DNA of 64,000 nucleotides from Planctomycetaceae bacterium (GCA_020638975.1 JACKHN010000010.1:252175-316174); one strand, 5' to 3'. Counted from the stretch's first letter, positions 34,344 through 43,517 are shown. Translations and numbers: made by a program. Notes: a model not told the origin generated them from the sequence alone.

Positions 34344-35638
34344 GACGCGTTCCCCCGTGAGAATCCAGCCAGCGGTGAACTAACCTCCGGCGTTTCTGTT
34401 CGGATCGGCAGAGTAAATCGAAACGTCAAGCCACGACCTAGATTAGGCGCGACAGAGAACTTTCCGTGATGCGATTCTACGATCGAACGACTGATCGACA
34501 ACCCGAGACCGAGTCCTTCGTCCTTCGTCGAGAAGAACGGCTCGAACACGCGACTCAACGTTTTTGCGTCCGCTCCCGGACCGCTGTCGATGACCTGTAC
34601 CTCGATGTTCTCTTGAGTATCTCGGGCGCTGCGAATACGAAGTTCGCCACCGTCCTCTGACATCGCGGCGATTGCATTGCGCACTAGGTTCACAATCACT
34701 TGTTCGATTTGCACTCGATCGGCGGCCACCGTCGGCAACGATTCGTCTAACTCCAATACGAGCTCAACACCGTTCGTCCGCATTTCAGCTGCCACGAGTT
34801 CGGTCACTTCGCGGATGGACTCATTCATACAAAAGGGAACACGTTCCGAATCGCGTTTGGTGACCAAGCGTCGCAGTCGCTGAATGATTGCCGCACCACG
34901 CTTTGCCTGGTCGGCGGCTTTCTGCATTTCCAATTCGATCTCGTCGCGAACCGCTTCCTCTTCCCAATCATCGTCGCTCATCCGACGCAGACAGCTGTGC
35001 GTGTAGGCGACGATGGCCGTCAGCGGCTGATTCAGTTCGTGTGCGAGGCTGGATGCCATCTCGCCGAGCGTGTTCAGCCGCGACAAGTGAGCAAGCTCCT
35101 CGTGTCGCGCCCGAGCGAACTCTTCGGCCCGCTCACGATCACGGATCGCTTGCTTTAGCACTTCGTTGGTACGGCTAAGTTCCTCGGTGCGTTCCGCAAC
35201 GCGTTCCTCCAACAGATCGTGAGCTTGTTGCAGCGCCGTCTCAACACGCTGTCGTTCAATTGCATAGCGCAACGAGCGAACCAACACGCCACTACTGATC
35301 TGATCTTTGACCAAATAATCTTGAGCGCCCCGTTGCAACGCTTCCAACGCGACGTTTTCGTCGTCCAGCCCGGTAAGCACTACAATTGGAATCGTCGGGC
35401 AGGCGCAATGGATGCGTTCGCAACCGGTGATTCCGGTGCTATCGGGGAGACTCAGGTCTAGCAATAAGACATCGGGGACGTCACTCGCGATACAATCGAG
35501 CGCTGTCTGTAACTTGTCGACGCTCCGGCAGGCGAACAGTTCACGCTGATTCTTGGCGAGAAATGTTCTAATAAGCAGCGCGTCAGCTGGATTGTCTTCG
35601 ACAATTAGCACACGAACAGACTCACCGCTTCCAACCAT
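34340..35638 (-). CDS. Receiver-histidine kinase hybrid (FixL/DctB-like core)
   Basis: A 432-residue soluble protein with an inverted hybrid layout. Residues 8-125 are a receiver (VRVLIVEDNPADALLIRTFL, phosphoacceptor in DVLLLDLSLPDSTGITG, Lys in DYLVKDQI). A coiled coil (LLEERVAERTEELSRTNEVL) leads to HisKA with phospho-His in SLAHELNQPLTAIVAYTHSCL and to ATPase boxes VNLVRNAIAAMSEDGG, VIDSGPGAD and GLGLGLSISRSIVESHHG. The core belongs to the NtrB/DctB/FixL group, unlike the two Rcp-linked kinases nearby. With no sensor domain, it probably takes input through its receiver, perhaps from those kinases, and passes it to the FixJ-like regulator downstream. Confidence 0.92.
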   Translation of the reverse strand: MVGSGESVRVLIVEDNPADALLIRTFLAKNQRELFACRSVDKLQTALDCIASDVPDVLLLDLSLPDSTGITGCERIHCACPTIPIVVLTGLDDENVALEALQRGAQDYLVKDQISSGVLVRSLRYAIERQRVETALQQAHDLLEERVAERTEELSRTNEVLKQAIRDRERAEEFARARHEELAHLSRLNTLGEMASSLAHELNQPLTAIVAYTHSCLRRMSDDDWEEEAVRDEIELEMQKAADQAKRGAAIIQRLRRLVTKRDSERVPFCMNESIREVTELVAAEMRTNGVELVLELDESLPTVAADRVQIEQVIVNLVRNAIAAMSEDGGELRIRSARDTQENIEVQVIDSGPGADAKTLSRVFEPFFSTKDEGLGLGLSISRSIVESHHGKFSVAPNLGRGLTFRFTLPIRTETPEVSSPLAGFSRGNAS

Positions 35639-35700
35639 TTGTCGACTTCCTGAGTTTCCAAGGGACGTCGCTTCGACCGGAACGCGATGGCGTGAATCGC

Positions 35701-35958
35701 CTACGCCGCAGCCTGGCCAGTCGTATCGCTTCGAGCCAGCGATTTCTCTTCCTGCTCAAACTTCGCTCTACTTTGCTCGATCAACCAATTGATGTCGATC
35801 CCTTGCAGCTTGCAGACATGCATCACGTCGGCAGTTAAGGTCACCATGGCTTCATCGACGGGATCGCCACCGAGTCCTTGGCCGAGCCAAGTATAATGTC
35901 GAGAGCGTATTACGTCTGCAACTTTTCGATACCAGTTACGCCGGAATTGTTGGGGCAT
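35701..35958 (-). CDS. Small conserved-looking protein of unknown function
   Basis: An 85-residue protein, MPQQFRRNWYRKVADVIRSR, then LGQGLGGDPVDEAMVTLTADVMHVCKLQGIDINWLIEQSRAKFEQEE and a polar tail. GGGAGG sits 8 bases before the ATG, which supports translation. It looks soluble and helical, with no known motif. It lies just upstream of the hybrid kinase on the same strand (62 bases), so it may belong to that operon. Confidence 0.65.
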   Translation of the reverse strand: MPQQFRRNWYRKVADVIRSRHYTWLGQGLGGDPVDEAMVTLTADVMHVCKLQGIDINWLIEQSRAKFEQEEKSLARSDTTGQAAA

Positions 35959-36145
35959 GACACGCCTCCCACTTCGAAGAACCTCGGGTCGCTCGCCAGA
36001 ACAGCGAACATTTGATTAGATAAGCAAATTTTATTCGTATCGCGTTCCGTGGCAACATCAGCTTGTGTCACCTGGGAAACTCGCAGGCGTCGGCGGACGC
36101 ATCCCTTGCCTTTCCGAGCCAGCACTGCTTCCTTCGCCTTCGTGG

Positions 36146-38095
36146 CTAACGGTTCTTAGAGAATGCGACCAACAACTCGCAGACCAATTGCCCGCCATCC
36201 TTGTCCCTTCGAGCGGTAATGATGTGACCAAAACTCTGCGTCGGTTGCTGGTCACTCCAAGCTACAGCGGATCGCGCGCGGATCTCGATCGGTAAGTATT
36301 CGTTGGCAGCGGCGATATGGCCGTCCAGGACGCCGCTTTCGGCCAGGACAGCAGTACCACCGCAGATGGCGGTGACGTACCTATCTCGTGTCAACATCCC
36401 GTTGATCAGGCGTCGAGCTTGATCGTGTTCAGTATGCAGGAATTCCAAGCTGCTGAAGGGGTAGGCCCCCGAGAAAATCACCGCGTCGTAGTCGTCCGGA
36501 TTGGCTTGGCTAACCAACACCGATACTTCGACCGATCCGCCACCTTCGCTCGGTGTGGCCTGTCCTAATTGGGAGGAAGCAACATCGACATGGACGCCCG
36601 CGGCATCCAACGGTCCACGCACACCGTAGTAATCGGGAGCCCAGAAGTCGCGAAACGGGAGCACGATCAACACGCGAAATCCTTCTGCGACTGGAAATGT
36701 TGTCGGTCGAGGCGAGGATGTATCTTCTCCCGCCCCCGCATCTTGCGTGTCGCTTAGCTCACCGCCACGAAACATTGCCCCAAGCGAAAACCAACCACCC
36801 ACGCTGACCAACGCTATCGCGGTGGCAGCGACAGCAACGATGATCGCCTTACGAGATACTGGACCGTTGTTCCGTGTCAGTTGTGGGGCGTAAGCGGACA
36901 TTGGATCCGCACTTGGCAACGACTCGTTGCCGAGCCCCAGTGGATCGGTCTCCTCGGCGACACCGGATATAGCGACGGGCGGCGCGGCAGGTGCGGCAGG
37001 TGCTGTTGGCACCTGGCAGAACGGTTGGAGGGCTGCGGCAACTTCGCCAGGCGATTGAAAGCGGTCGGTCGGCTTCTTTGCCATCATGCGAGTGATGATC
37101 TTTGTTAATTCGACTGGAATGTCGCTTCGCGTGCGTCCGATATCGGCGGGTGCTTGTTCTAAGTGTGCCTTCATTTTGTCAATGGCCGTACCCACCGAGA
37201 AGGGAGGCTTACCGGCGAGCATGAAGTAGAGCGTGCAACCGAGGCTGTAGACGTCCGCGCGGATGTCTGCCTTGCGTGAATCGAGCACTTGCTCGGGAGC
37301 GATGTAATCGGGAGTGCCGAGCGTCACGCCCTCTTTGGTCAGCTTGGCGGATTCTGAGTCGGCATCGGCCTCGCTGGCGAAGCGAGCGAGCCCGAAATCC
37401 AGGATCTTCACGCGGCCTTGCCGAGTCAGCATCAAGTTCTGAGGCTTGATATCGCGATGCACCATGCCTCGCTCGTGGGCATGCTCCAGCCCTAACGCGA
37501 CTTGTCTCGCAAAATGGCAGGCATGACGGATGGGCAACGGGCCGGTTTTCTCGACTTGCTTGGCGAGATTGATCCCATCGACGAATTCCATCACAAGAAA
37601 GTGCAGGCTCCCCGCTTCATCCGCATCGTGAGCCGTGACGATGTTCGGATGAGCGAGTTGGGCCGCGGCGCGAACTTCGCCGCGAAACCGTTCGATCGCG
37701 TTGCGATTGCGGACGAGCTGATGATTGATGACCTTGAGTGCCACAGTACGCTGCATCATGCGGTGCTCGGCTTCGTAGACCGTACCCATACCTCCTCGCC
37801 CAAGCTGCCGGACGACGCGATATCGAGAATGGCTGGCTAAGTCACCAGGAACGCAATCGTTTGTTTCGGTCCTTGTCTGAGCACCAACACTGGCCAGTGT
37901 CTCGGCGATCGACGTATCCGCATTCTTCACCTGATTGATCAACGTGTCGTCGGGGATCGACCCCAAGGCTTCGCAGCAGGAATCGCAGCCGCCAACGTGT
38001 TCTTCCACTCGATCATGCTCCTCAGCCGTGAGCTTGCCCAGGATAAAAGCACGCAGCTGCTCGGCTGTTGGGTGCTGAGTGTGAATGTCGACCAC
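36146..38095 (-). CDS. Transmembrane Ser/Thr protein kinase with C-terminal DJ-1/PfpI domain
   Basis: A 649-residue protein. Residues 1-55 form an anti-sigma-like zinc-finger segment (HPTAEQLRAF ... EEHVGGCDSCCEAL) common in planctomycete kinases. Residues about 92-360 are a eukaryotic-type kinase: LGRGGMGTVYEAEH, ALKVIN, HRDIKPQNLML, LDFGLARF and GTPDYIAPEQ, all catalytic residues present. A Pro/Ala-rich linker precedes a transmembrane helix (KAIIVAVAATAIALVSVGGWF, about 416-436). The outer part is a DJ-1/PfpI domain: FRVLIVLPFRDFWAPDYYGVR, YDAVIFSGAYPFSS and the nucleophile elbow YVTAICGGTAVLAE with Cys. The start is GTG 38095, with AAGGAG 9 bases upstream. The ECF sigma gene lies just upstream, so the kinase may control it. 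Confidence 0.9.
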   Translation of the reverse strand: MVDIHTQHPTAEQLRAFILGKLTAEEHDRVEEHVGGCDSCCEALGSIPDDTLINQVKNADTSIAETLASVGAQTRTETNDCVPGDLASHSRYRVVRQLGRGGMGTVYEAEHRMMQRTVALKVINHQLVRNRNAIERFRGEVRAAAQLAHPNIVTAHDADEAGSLHFLVMEFVDGINLAKQVEKTGPLPIRHACHFARQVALGLEHAHERGMVHRDIKPQNLMLTRQGRVKILDFGLARFASEADADSESAKLTKEGVTLGTPDYIAPEQVLDSRKADIRADVYSLGCTLYFMLAGKPPFSVGTAIDKMKAHLEQAPADIGRTRSDIPVELTKIITRMMAKKPTDRFQSPGEVAAALQPFCQVPTAPAAPAAPPVAISGVAEETDPLGLGNESLPSADPMSAYAPQLTRNNGPVSRKAIIVAVAATAIALVSVGGWFSLGAMFRGGELSDTQDAGAGEDTSSPRPTTFPVAEGFRVLIVLPFRDFWAPDYYGVRGPLDAAGVHVDVASSQLGQATPSEGGGSVEVSVLVSQANPDDYDAVIFSGAYPFSSLEFLHTEHDQARRLINGMLTRDRYVTAICGGTAVLAESGVLDGHIAAANEYLPIEIRARSAVAWSDQQPTQSFGHIITARRDKDGGQLVCELLVAFSKNR

Positions 38096-38224
38096 GAGAG
38101 GCTTCTCCTTGCGATGTTCCAACAGATTCCCATCTGACAGATGAAATGGCAATCCTTGATGAATTCTTTCAGAGAATCTTGATTTTCCGAAGAATCTCCC
38201 CATCAGCCTCAGAGGAACGCGATG

Positions 38225-38809
38225 TCAATCGATGAGGCCACGGCCTTCTTGGCGGAGCCGACTGAGTACTCGCGACTTGGCGATAAAAACAGCGTTGACG
38301 GTCATTCCCAGTTCCGTCGCGGTTTCCTCGGCGGTCTTTTCCTGAATCGTCACGGCCTTGAATGCTCGCCAAGTCTTCTCGTTGAAATGCGGTTTGATCA
38401 ACTCCAGCAGCCGCTCTGTAACGAGCTTGTCATGCTCTTCATCCCACAGATGACTCATTCCGCTATCGGGATCAGCGAGCTGATCGAGCACTTGCTGAAA
38501 ATTGCTGTCACCGGTTGCCCGCGGCCTGATCCGTTTGGCTCGCCAGAAGTCCCGCAAGCAATTCACCGTGATTGTTCGCAGCCAACAGCGGAAGGCACCC
38601 ACGCGCGGCTGTCTCTCAAACTCTGGCATCCTGCGAACGACGACCGTAAGGACATCTTGCACCAGATCGTCCGCATCGTGTTCGGCGGTCGAATATCTGC
38701 GTAGCCAGTTGCGAATCAGCGGCGAGTAAACCGTCACCAGACGCTGCCATGCTTCGTCATCCGTTCCCTCACGAAGGCAATCGAGCAGGCTGGTGGACGT
38801 TTCGGACAT
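38225..38809 (-). CDS. ECF sigma factor (sigma-70 family)
   Basis: A 194-residue extracytoplasmic-function sigma factor. Region 2 is seen as LVTVYSPLIRNWLRRYSTAEHDADDLVQDVLTVVVRRMPEF with RCWLRTITVNCLRDFWRAK. Region 4 is WRAFKAVTIQEKTAEETATELGMTVNAVFIAKSRVLSRLRQE. The start MSETSTSLLDCLREG at 38809 fits the family; the upstream frame runs into the foldback repeat at 38886-38985 and is not coding. It is followed by the Ser/Thr kinase on the same strand (130 bases to its GTG). ECF-kinase pairs are a planctomycete pattern in which the kinase replaces a classical anti-sigma factor. Confidence 0.93.
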   Translation of the reverse strand: MSETSTSLLDCLREGTDDEAWQRLVTVYSPLIRNWLRRYSTAEHDADDLVQDVLTVVVRRMPEFERQPRVGAFRCWLRTITVNCLRDFWRAKRIRPRATGDSNFQQVLDQLADPDSGMSHLWDEEHDKLVTERLLELIKPHFNEKTWRAFKAVTIQEKTAEETATELGMTVNAVFIAKSRVLSRLRQEGRGLID

Positions 38810-38885
38810 CGAGTGCCCCCAGAAGAGAGTGGAAACGGACGTCCGCAATCGTACGTTGCTCGGCGTGCAAACGTCAAGAACTCGG

Positions 38886-38985
38886 GGTAGTGGTACACTT
38901 TCCCGTAAGTCGGGCACTCCTGCCCGACAAAAGACGGCCAAGAGTGGCCGTCCTACTTTCCGGAATTTCAAACTGTACCACTACC
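38886..38985. repeat. Foldback element, family A, copy 2 (inverted)
   Basis: A 100-bp copy of the element at 28383, in the opposite orientation, with perfect 12-bp terminal inverted repeats GGTAGTGGTACA / TGTACCACTACC and the same two internal hairpins. It lies 77 bases upstream of the ECF sigma start, within its probable promoter region. Confidence 0.88.
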
Positions 38986-39034
38986 GAACTCGGATACGTC
39001 ACGAATCCCGACTCTACACGCGAGCAAGAAACGA

Positions 39035-39061
39035 CAGAGCCTCGCTCCGCGCGAGGCTCTG
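39035..39061 (-). terminator. Hairpin terminator after hppA
   Basis: A perfect 10-bp stem (CAGAGCCTCG / CGAGGCTCTG) with a 7-base loop, 25 bases after the hppA stop. On the minus strand it is followed by TCGTTTCTTG, only a modest T-run, so termination may be partial. Confidence 0.65.
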
Positions 39062-39086
39062 CCACAAATCAATCGCGAACGATCGG

Positions 39087-41585
39087 TTAGAAGACTCCCA
39101 TCGCCATCAGGCTGTAGCGAACCACAAGGCCTGCAACAACAACGCTGACCATGCTCATTAACTTAATGAGAATGTTTAAGCTCGGCCCGCTGGTATCTTT
39201 GAACGGATCACCCACGGTGTCACCAACCACGCCTGCCTTATGAGCCACCGAGCCCTTGCCTCCGTGATGACCGGCTTCGATGTACTTCTTGGCGTTGTCC
39301 CACGAACCACCGGCATTGGCCATGAAGATCGCGACGCAGAAGCCGCAGGTCAGCGTGCCGACCAGCAGTCCAAGCACACCGCCGACGCCCAACAGGAGTC
39401 CGACGGCAAGTGGCGTGACAAGCCCGAGCAGCGAAGGAACGACCATCTCTCGCTGAGCTGCCTTCGTGCTAATCGCTACAGGAGCCGCGTAATCTGGCAA
39501 ATCCGTTCCCTTCATGATCCCGGGCTTCTCCCGGAATTGCCGCCGGACTTCTTCGACCATACCTTTCGCTGCGCGACCAACCGCCTTCATGGTCATCGCA
39601 CAGAAAACGAAGGTCGCCATCGCTCCGAGGAACACGCCGACTAATACTTTTGGATTCATCAGCGAGGCGTCGTAGTACGTCGTAAAATCGGGGAGCGTTG
39701 CCGAATGCACGTCTACTAGTCGCCCTCCCGATCTGAACCTCAATTCACCGTGCGTACTCTGGTCGAACAAACTGTCGTCGACCTTGGCGGGCCATTGATC
39801 TCGACCGATTGCGTCCCACGAAGACTTGATGTCAGGATGACGAACGTCGTTTGGCATTGCCAAGTAAAGATGTGCGTGGTCTCCGTGCTTCTCGATGACG
39901 AAGCCGGTCGATGCTTTATAGATTCCGTCCGCCGATTGAGTTGCAACAATCTCATTACCCCACCGCTCGAACCCGACGCGAACTTCTTCGATGTATGCTG
40001 CGAGAAGAGCAAGAGCCGTCAACGCTGCCGACCCAATGGCAAATCCTTTACCAGTTGCCGCGGTCGTATTGCCAAGTGAGTCGAGTGCGTCCGTGCGTTG
40101 ACGAACGATTGGATCGAGGTGTGCCATTTCGGCGTTACCACCTGCGTTGTCGGCGATCGGCCCATAAGCGTCTGTGGCGAGTGTGATGCCAAGCGTGCTC
40201 AACATGCCCACAGCAGCGATACCAACGCCGTACAAGCCGAGCGCGAAATAGCTGACATCAGCAAAGTTCCAACCAGCCGCACAGCCGAACGCGAGCAGCG
40301 TCGCGGCACAGACGACGAGAACGGGTACCCACACACTCATCATGCCGTCGGCGATACCGCCAATGATTAAGGTCGCAGGTCCCGTCTCAGCCTGTTCCGC
40401 CAAGTTCTTCGTAGGAGCATATTCGTCGCTCGTTGCGTATTCCGTCCACTTGCCGATCAGCCAGCCTGAGGCTAGTCCAACCACAATGCTGAACGCTACG
40501 CCTGGAATCCCAAAGATGAGTGTGCCGTCTACGCGAGGCATTAGCCACCAGGAAAGTCCCGCGGCAGCCACCACAACGAGAATAGTGGATGCGTCGATCC
40601 CGCGAGCCAAGGCCGACAGCAGATTTTTCTGAGTTGCGTCGTCGTTCGTTCGCACCAGATAGATACCGATGATTGACAAGAAGATGCCAACGCCCGCGAT
40701 CGCCATCGGCAGTAGTAACGCCTGTAATTGTGCCGCCTCGGAAGGCAATTCCATTCCAGCCCGGTCAGTTGCCACTAAACTGCCGGAAGCAAAGGCTGCG
40801 ACGCCGAGGGCAGCTGTTGCCAGGATCGAGCCGCAATACGATTCGTACAAGTCCGCACCCATGCCGGCAACGTCGCCAACGTTATCACCGACGTTGTCTG
40901 CGATTGTCGCAGGGTTCCGCGGATCATCTTCAGGAATGCCTTGCTCGACCTTGCCAACAAGATCGGCTCCGACGTCAGCCGCTTTCGTAAAGATACCGCC
41001 GCCGACGCGAGCGAACAGCGCTTGAGCACTAGCTCCCATCCCGAAGCACAACATCGTGACCGTAATATCGATCAACGATAAAGCTTCAAAGCCAAGTACA
41101 TTCGGCCAGACGTAGTACAAGAATCCAAACCACACAGTTATGTCGATCAACCCGAGGCCGACGACCGTCAGGCCCATGACGGCTCCCGACCGGAAGGCGA
41201 CTTGCAACCCTTGGTTCAATGATTTTTGAGCACCAGCCGCAGTTCGGCTGCTCGCCCAGGTTGCTGTCTTCATGCCAAACCAACCGGCCAAGCCCGAGAA
41301 GAATCCGCCCGTGAGAAATGCGAACGGCACGAACTCGCTTTGTACCTTCAAGACAAAGGCGGCGATCGATAGCAGGATGACGATCACGACGAAGAAAACG
41401 CCGACGACTTTGTACTGTTGTTTCAAGTACGCATTTGCGCCTTCTCGAACGTAGCCAGCGATCTCGACCATGCGGGCGTTGCCCTCATCGGCCGCCATCA
41501 TGGACTTGTAAAACAAAAAGGCCTGCACGAGTGCCACAACGGAAGCAGTAAACGCGAGTCCCCAGACAATCAATGTGGTGTCCAC
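39087..41585 (-). CDS. hppA: Membrane-bound ion-pumping pyrophosphatase
   Basis: An 832-residue integral membrane pyrophosphatase with about 16 helices that couples PPi hydrolysis to Na+ or H+ export. The catalytic block is DVGADLVGKVEQGIPEDDPRNPATIADNVGDNVGDVAGMGADL. YGPIADNAGGNAEMAHL and the C-terminal AGGSWDNAKKYIEAG / VGDTVGDPFKDTSGPSLNILIKL are also present. The residue after GNTT is Ala (SLGNTTAATGKGFAIGSAAL), the mark of the K+-dependent subfamily. It is longer than the usual ~680-770 residues because of a ~110-residue soluble insert (about 545-655: YKASTGFVIEKHGDHAHLYL ... SATLPDFTTYYDASLMNPK). The same insert includes HGDHAH. Confidence 0.95.
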   Translation of the reverse strand: MDTTLIVWGLAFTASVVALVQAFLFYKSMMAADEGNARMVEIAGYVREGANAYLKQQYKVVGVFFVVIVILLSIAAFVLKVQSEFVPFAFLTGGFFSGLAGWFGMKTATWASSRTAAGAQKSLNQGLQVAFRSGAVMGLTVVGLGLIDITVWFGFLYYVWPNVLGFEALSLIDITVTMLCFGMGASAQALFARVGGGIFTKAADVGADLVGKVEQGIPEDDPRNPATIADNVGDNVGDVAGMGADLYESYCGSILATAALGVAAFASGSLVATDRAGMELPSEAAQLQALLLPMAIAGVGIFLSIIGIYLVRTNDDATQKNLLSALARGIDASTILVVVAAAGLSWWLMPRVDGTLIFGIPGVAFSIVVGLASGWLIGKWTEYATSDEYAPTKNLAEQAETGPATLIIGGIADGMMSVWVPVLVVCAATLLAFGCAAGWNFADVSYFALGLYGVGIAAVGMLSTLGITLATDAYGPIADNAGGNAEMAHLDPIVRQRTDALDSLGNTTAATGKGFAIGSAALTALALLAAYIEEVRVGFERWGNEIVATQSADGIYKASTGFVIEKHGDHAHLYLAMPNDVRHPDIKSSWDAIGRDQWPAKVDDSLFDQSTHGELRFRSGGRLVDVHSATLPDFTTYYDASLMNPKVLVGVFLGAMATFVFCAMTMKAVGRAAKGMVEEVRRQFREKPGIMKGTDLPDYAAPVAISTKAAQREMVVPSLLGLVTPLAVGLLLGVGGVLGLLVGTLTCGFCVAIFMANAGGSWDNAKKYIEAGHHGGKGSVAHKAGVVGDTVGDPFKDTSGPSLNILIKLMSMVSVVVAGLVVRYSLMAMGVF

Positions 41586-41934
41586 TAGGTTCGATCTCCG
41601 TGTTTCGAATTAAAGTGTTTTGGTTCAGTGAGCAAGGCCTGAGCAACTGATGTGCCACCTAGAGGCCGTGACGCGCGAAGCTCAGACGCGCAACAAATGA
41701 TGCCGACTCGTAATGATTCAGCTGAAGCGGGCAACCGCCAGGTGGGAGGTAAGCGGTCTCTCGTAGAGAACTTCTGGAGCGAGTTCATGCTCCCAATCAA
41801 TCCATTGACAAGCCGTCATCAAGGGAGAGATGGCGGCGATTTGCGGTTCATTTCGTCAAGTTACGGCAGCCTGTTAAGTGACGGAGTGTACTGAACTTGC
41901 GTGGCTTCTGTCAACGTGGCGTCACCCAGAAACA

Positions 41935-42065
41935 GGGCTTTTCATTTGTTGAAGTTGCACAAAATGTACGACGGGCCTCCGAGCCCGTCGAATAACGACT
42001 TAGAGTCAGCGACGGGCTCGGAGGCCCGTCGTACCAACGTCTCAGTTTGAAAAACTGAAAATCCC
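41935..42065. repeat. Foldback element, family B, copy 1 (in the 41586-42128 gap)
   Basis: A 131-bp element bounded by GGGCTTTTC-like ends. Its long central arms (41966-41990 and 42010-42034) share a GTACGACGGGC...CCCGTCG core and are reverse complements over about 25 bases. Related copies lie at 52646 and 58722. It separates the hppA promoter side from the DUF1501 stop. I see no gene in the rest of this gap. Confidence 0.85.
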
Positions 42066-42128
42066 TGCACCCAGAAAGATGCCCAATAGGTGCTCGCTTG
42101 GATCGAAAAACGTGGTGCAAGTTCCCTG

Positions 42129-43511
42129 TCACGACAAAAGGTCGTGGACAACCTCACCATAAACGTCGGTCAGTCGGAAGTCGCGTCCTGCGTATTTGTA
42201 CGTCAGACGCAGGTGATCTAGACCGAGCAAGTGCAACATTGTGGCGTGCAGATCGTGCACATGCACGCGCTGTTCGACGGCGTAGTAACCATAATCGTCC
42301 GTGTTGCCATAGGCGAGCCCGCCCTTTACTCCAGCACCTGCCAGCCAAGTCGTAAAGCCTTGCGGATTATGATCGCGTCCATTGGTGCCCTGTGCGATCG
42401 GTGTGCGACCAAACTCGCCGCCCCAGACAACGAGGGTCTCTTCCAGCATGCCACGAGTTTTTAAATCGGCCAACAACGCCGCGACGGGTTGATCCGTTGC
42501 CAGCGAGTTCTTTTCATGGCCGTCTTTCAAATTGCCATGCTGGTCCCAAACATTTCCGGTTGAAACCTCGACATACCGCACGCCAGCTTCGACCAAGCGG
42601 CGAGCGAGCAGACATTGCCGTCCAAAATTGTCGGTCTCTTTTGTACCGATGCCATACGATTTCTGGACGTAGTCGGGTTCTTTAGCCAGATCGAGTACTT
42701 CAGGTGCGGCGGCCTGCATACGAAACGCGAGATCGAATGAATCAATTGCGCCGCTGATCTGTTCATCGCGTTGGACCCGCGTCAAATGGTCTCGATTGAT
42801 CGCCTGAAGCAATGCCAATTGCTCACTTTGCTCCTTGTCGGATAAGCGCTCGTTGCCAAGATGTTGGATCTTGGCGTCACCCAACTTGCCCGAATTGCCG
42901 ATCGCAGTTGCTTGATGCATCGCAGGCAGAAACGCGCAGCCATAGTTGCGAGGTCCACCGTGACCGCTGGCCGGGCTGATCGAAACGAAAGCAGGCAAAT
43001 CCGGATTGTCGCTGCCCAATCCATAAGAGACCCAGGCACCAACGGATGGCCGCACGAGATTATCGCTACCGGTGTGCAGCATGCTAACCGCTTGACCATG
43101 TGATTGCCCGCGACTGTACATCGAACGCACAACGCACAAATCGTCGATGTGTTTCGCAGTGTGCGGCAACAACTCCGAGACCCAATTGCCACTCTCACCA
43201 TGCCGCGAGAACTTCCAAGGTGAACGCAGCAGCTTGGGGACCGCGTCGATGTTCATCGCCGGAGCGAACGGCAACTCTTTGCCATCATCCATGTTCAAGC
43301 GGGGCTTATAGTCGAACGTATCAACTTGGCTTGGCCCGCCATGCATAAAGAGAAAGATCACACGTTTGGCACGTGGCGTAAAGTGCGGAGCCTGCGTGCT
43401 GGCCGATGCCTGATTCGCAAGGTTCGGCAGACCGGCGAGGGTTAGCCCGCCAAGACTGGCAGCGGACAGACGCAAGGCTTCGCGGCGTGAGATCGTCTTT
43501 TTGTTTGGCAT
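42129..43511 (-). CDS. DUF1501 domain protein, Tat-exported
   Basis: A 460-residue secreted protein. The N-terminus has a twin-arginine signal (KKTISRREALRLSAASLGGLTLAGLP). The body is the DUF1501 alkaline-phosphatase/sulfatase-like fold: AKRVIFLFMHGGPSQVDTFDYKP, GAWVSYGLGSDNPDLPAFV, and TLVVWGGEFGRTPIAQGTNGRDHNPQGFTTWLAG. In planctomycetes DUF1501 genes nearly always lie after a PSD1/DUF1549-DUF1553 cytochrome gene, as here (6 bases between). The pair probably acts together in the periplasm; the reaction is not known. Confidence 0.94.
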   Translation of the reverse strand: MPNKKTISRREALRLSAASLGGLTLAGLPNLANQASASTQAPHFTPRAKRVIFLFMHGGPSQVDTFDYKPRLNMDDGKELPFAPAMNIDAVPKLLRSPWKFSRHGESGNWVSELLPHTAKHIDDLCVVRSMYSRGQSHGQAVSMLHTGSDNLVRPSVGAWVSYGLGSDNPDLPAFVSISPASGHGGPRNYGCAFLPAMHQATAIGNSGKLGDAKIQHLGNERLSDKEQSEQLALLQAINRDHLTRVQRDEQISGAIDSFDLAFRMQAAAPEVLDLAKEPDYVQKSYGIGTKETDNFGRQCLLARRLVEAGVRYVEVSTGNVWDQHGNLKDGHEKNSLATDQPVAALLADLKTRGMLEETLVVWGGEFGRTPIAQGTNGRDHNPQGFTTWLAGAGVKGGLAYGNTDDYGYYAVEQRVHVHDLHATMLHLLGLDHLRLTYKYAGRDFRLTDVYGEVVHDLLS

Positions 43512-43517
43512 AGTGTT

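Noticed and set aside
40673..41283. Several long open frames antisense to hppA
   Set aside because: Shadow frames of a strongly conserved gene; no start signals or domains.
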